Assembly: GCA_020073305.1 (NCBI GenBank)
Contig: JAIQFK010000035.1
Location: 1-64,000 of the forward strand
Direction: 5' to 3'
DNA from: Terriglobia bacterium
GTDB taxonomy: Bacteria > Acidobacteriota > Terriglobia > Bryobacterales > Bryobacteraceae
Length of the DNA stretch: 64,000 nucleotides
The notes beneath the pieces were generated by a model, which searched no databases, was not told the DNA's origin, and saw only the letters and a list, made by a program, of their open reading frames with translations. The position numbers and the translations under genes were made by a program. Each line of letters begins with the position of its first letter. Positions within the stretch are counted from its first letter, which is position 1. Below are positions 63,641 through 64,000 of the stretch, piece by piece.

Positions 63641-64000
63641 TTACGCGTTCATCGCTCCAGCGGCTTCGTCCTCGGCATGAGCCTTCGACCATTCCTCATG
63701 CCAGTGGCGGCAGGCCGAGCCGATGCATCGCAGCGCTTCGCCCGTGTTAAACGGCTGTACCAGGACATCGAAGCCTCCCAGGTTCAGCACCTCCGCCCAA
63801 AGCCTTTCATCTGCCAGCCTCGACGTAACGATCAGCTTTGGTGGAAACTCCTTACGCGCCAAATAGTTCTGCAGCGTCTTCCAGGTTCCGTCCGGCAGGG
63901 CGCTTTCCACGATCACCACCGGAGCCATTTCCACTTCGAGCGACCGCATGGCTTCCGCGCAAGTCCGCGCCGTATCCACTGCCCACCCCTCGGGCCGCAG
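63641..64000 (-). CDS. Receiver-like protein, 5' end outside window
   Basis: The frame is open from 64000 to the stop at 63641, so the beginning is missing. The visible part has a receiver fold: AEAMRSLEVEMAPVVIVESALPDG, PPKLIVTSRLADERLWAEVL, NLGGFDVLVQPFNTGEALRC. At the place of the phosphoacceptor Asp there is Glu (VVIVES), and the conserved Lys position reads Gln (VQPF). It therefore looks like a pseudo-receiver or a constitutively active mimic, unless further domains outside the window change this. Confidence 0.65.
   Translation of the reverse strand: MRPEGWAVDTARTCAEAMRSLEVEMAPVVIVESALPDGTWKTLQNYLARKEFPPKLIVTSRLADERLWAEVLNLGGFDVLVQPFNTGEALRCIGSACRHWHEEWSKAHAEDEAAGAMNA

Overview
The window is GC-rich bacterial chromosome with dense, tightly packed genes. 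It looks like an Acidobacteriota genome, most likely of the Solibacter/Bryobacterales type. That is inferred from the style of several proteins (a stand-alone TolB-associated secreted domain, a DcaP-like porin beside pst, a truncated FlgD, the ISNCY element) and not from any rRNA or marker gene; none is present. I see no tRNA, rRNA or CRISPR array.

Left edge (1-2.8 kb): the 3' part of an ISNCY-type transposase with an in-frame stop codon and its probable right end, then an RMD1/DUF155 membrane protein and a small convergent helical ORF.

Phosphate and polyphosphate island (2.8-19 kb): SixA-type phosphatase and two tandem dTMP-kinase-like proteins (one with Arg in place of the Walker A Lys) on the minus strand; divergently, Ppx/GppA-HD, a CHAD domain split over two frames, and DUF2252. 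These are followed by phoB, phoR, a porin, pstSCAB and phoU, then a PHP phosphoesterase and a PAP2 phosphatase. Four promoter regions carry heptamers of the type CTGTAAY/TCGTAAC repeated every 11 bp, which is Pho-box geometry, so a self-contained PhoB regulon can be read from the sequence. Two large hybrid histidine kinases (19-24.3 kb, minus strand) separate this island from the flagellar genes; one has an Hpt-like tail whose histidine is replaced by Arg.

Flagellar island (24.7-59 kb): flagellin, fliD, a small unknown gene, flgBC-fliEF-fliHIJ (plus); motB, motA, flbD (minus); flgL, flgK, flgN, a flgM-like gene and a FliA-type sigma factor (minus); a sigma-54 activator with a degenerate receiver (plus); a DUF2802-like membrane protein, a second FliA-type sigma factor, flhF, flhA, flhB, fliR, fliQ, fliP, fliO, flgE, flgD, fliK (minus); flgF, flgG, flgA, flgH, flgI, flgJ(N) and a second flgM (plus); fliS and flaG (minus). 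Rod, rings, hook, filament, export apparatus and stator are all present, but the C-ring genes fliG, fliM and fliN/Y are not in the window, nor are flhG or chemotaxis genes. Candidate sigma-28 promoters (TAGA/GAAA, 14-16 bp, GCCGATAA) lie before flgM, flagellin, flbD-motAB, fliK-flgD-flgE and the unknown gene at 35725.

Right edge (59-64 kb): lytic transglycosylase, a secreted TolB-associated domain protein, a MEMO-family protein, a small secreted or lipid-anchored unknown, a CoA-binding protein, a 26-bp inverted repeat, a tandem universal stress protein, and a receiver-like protein cut by the window end.
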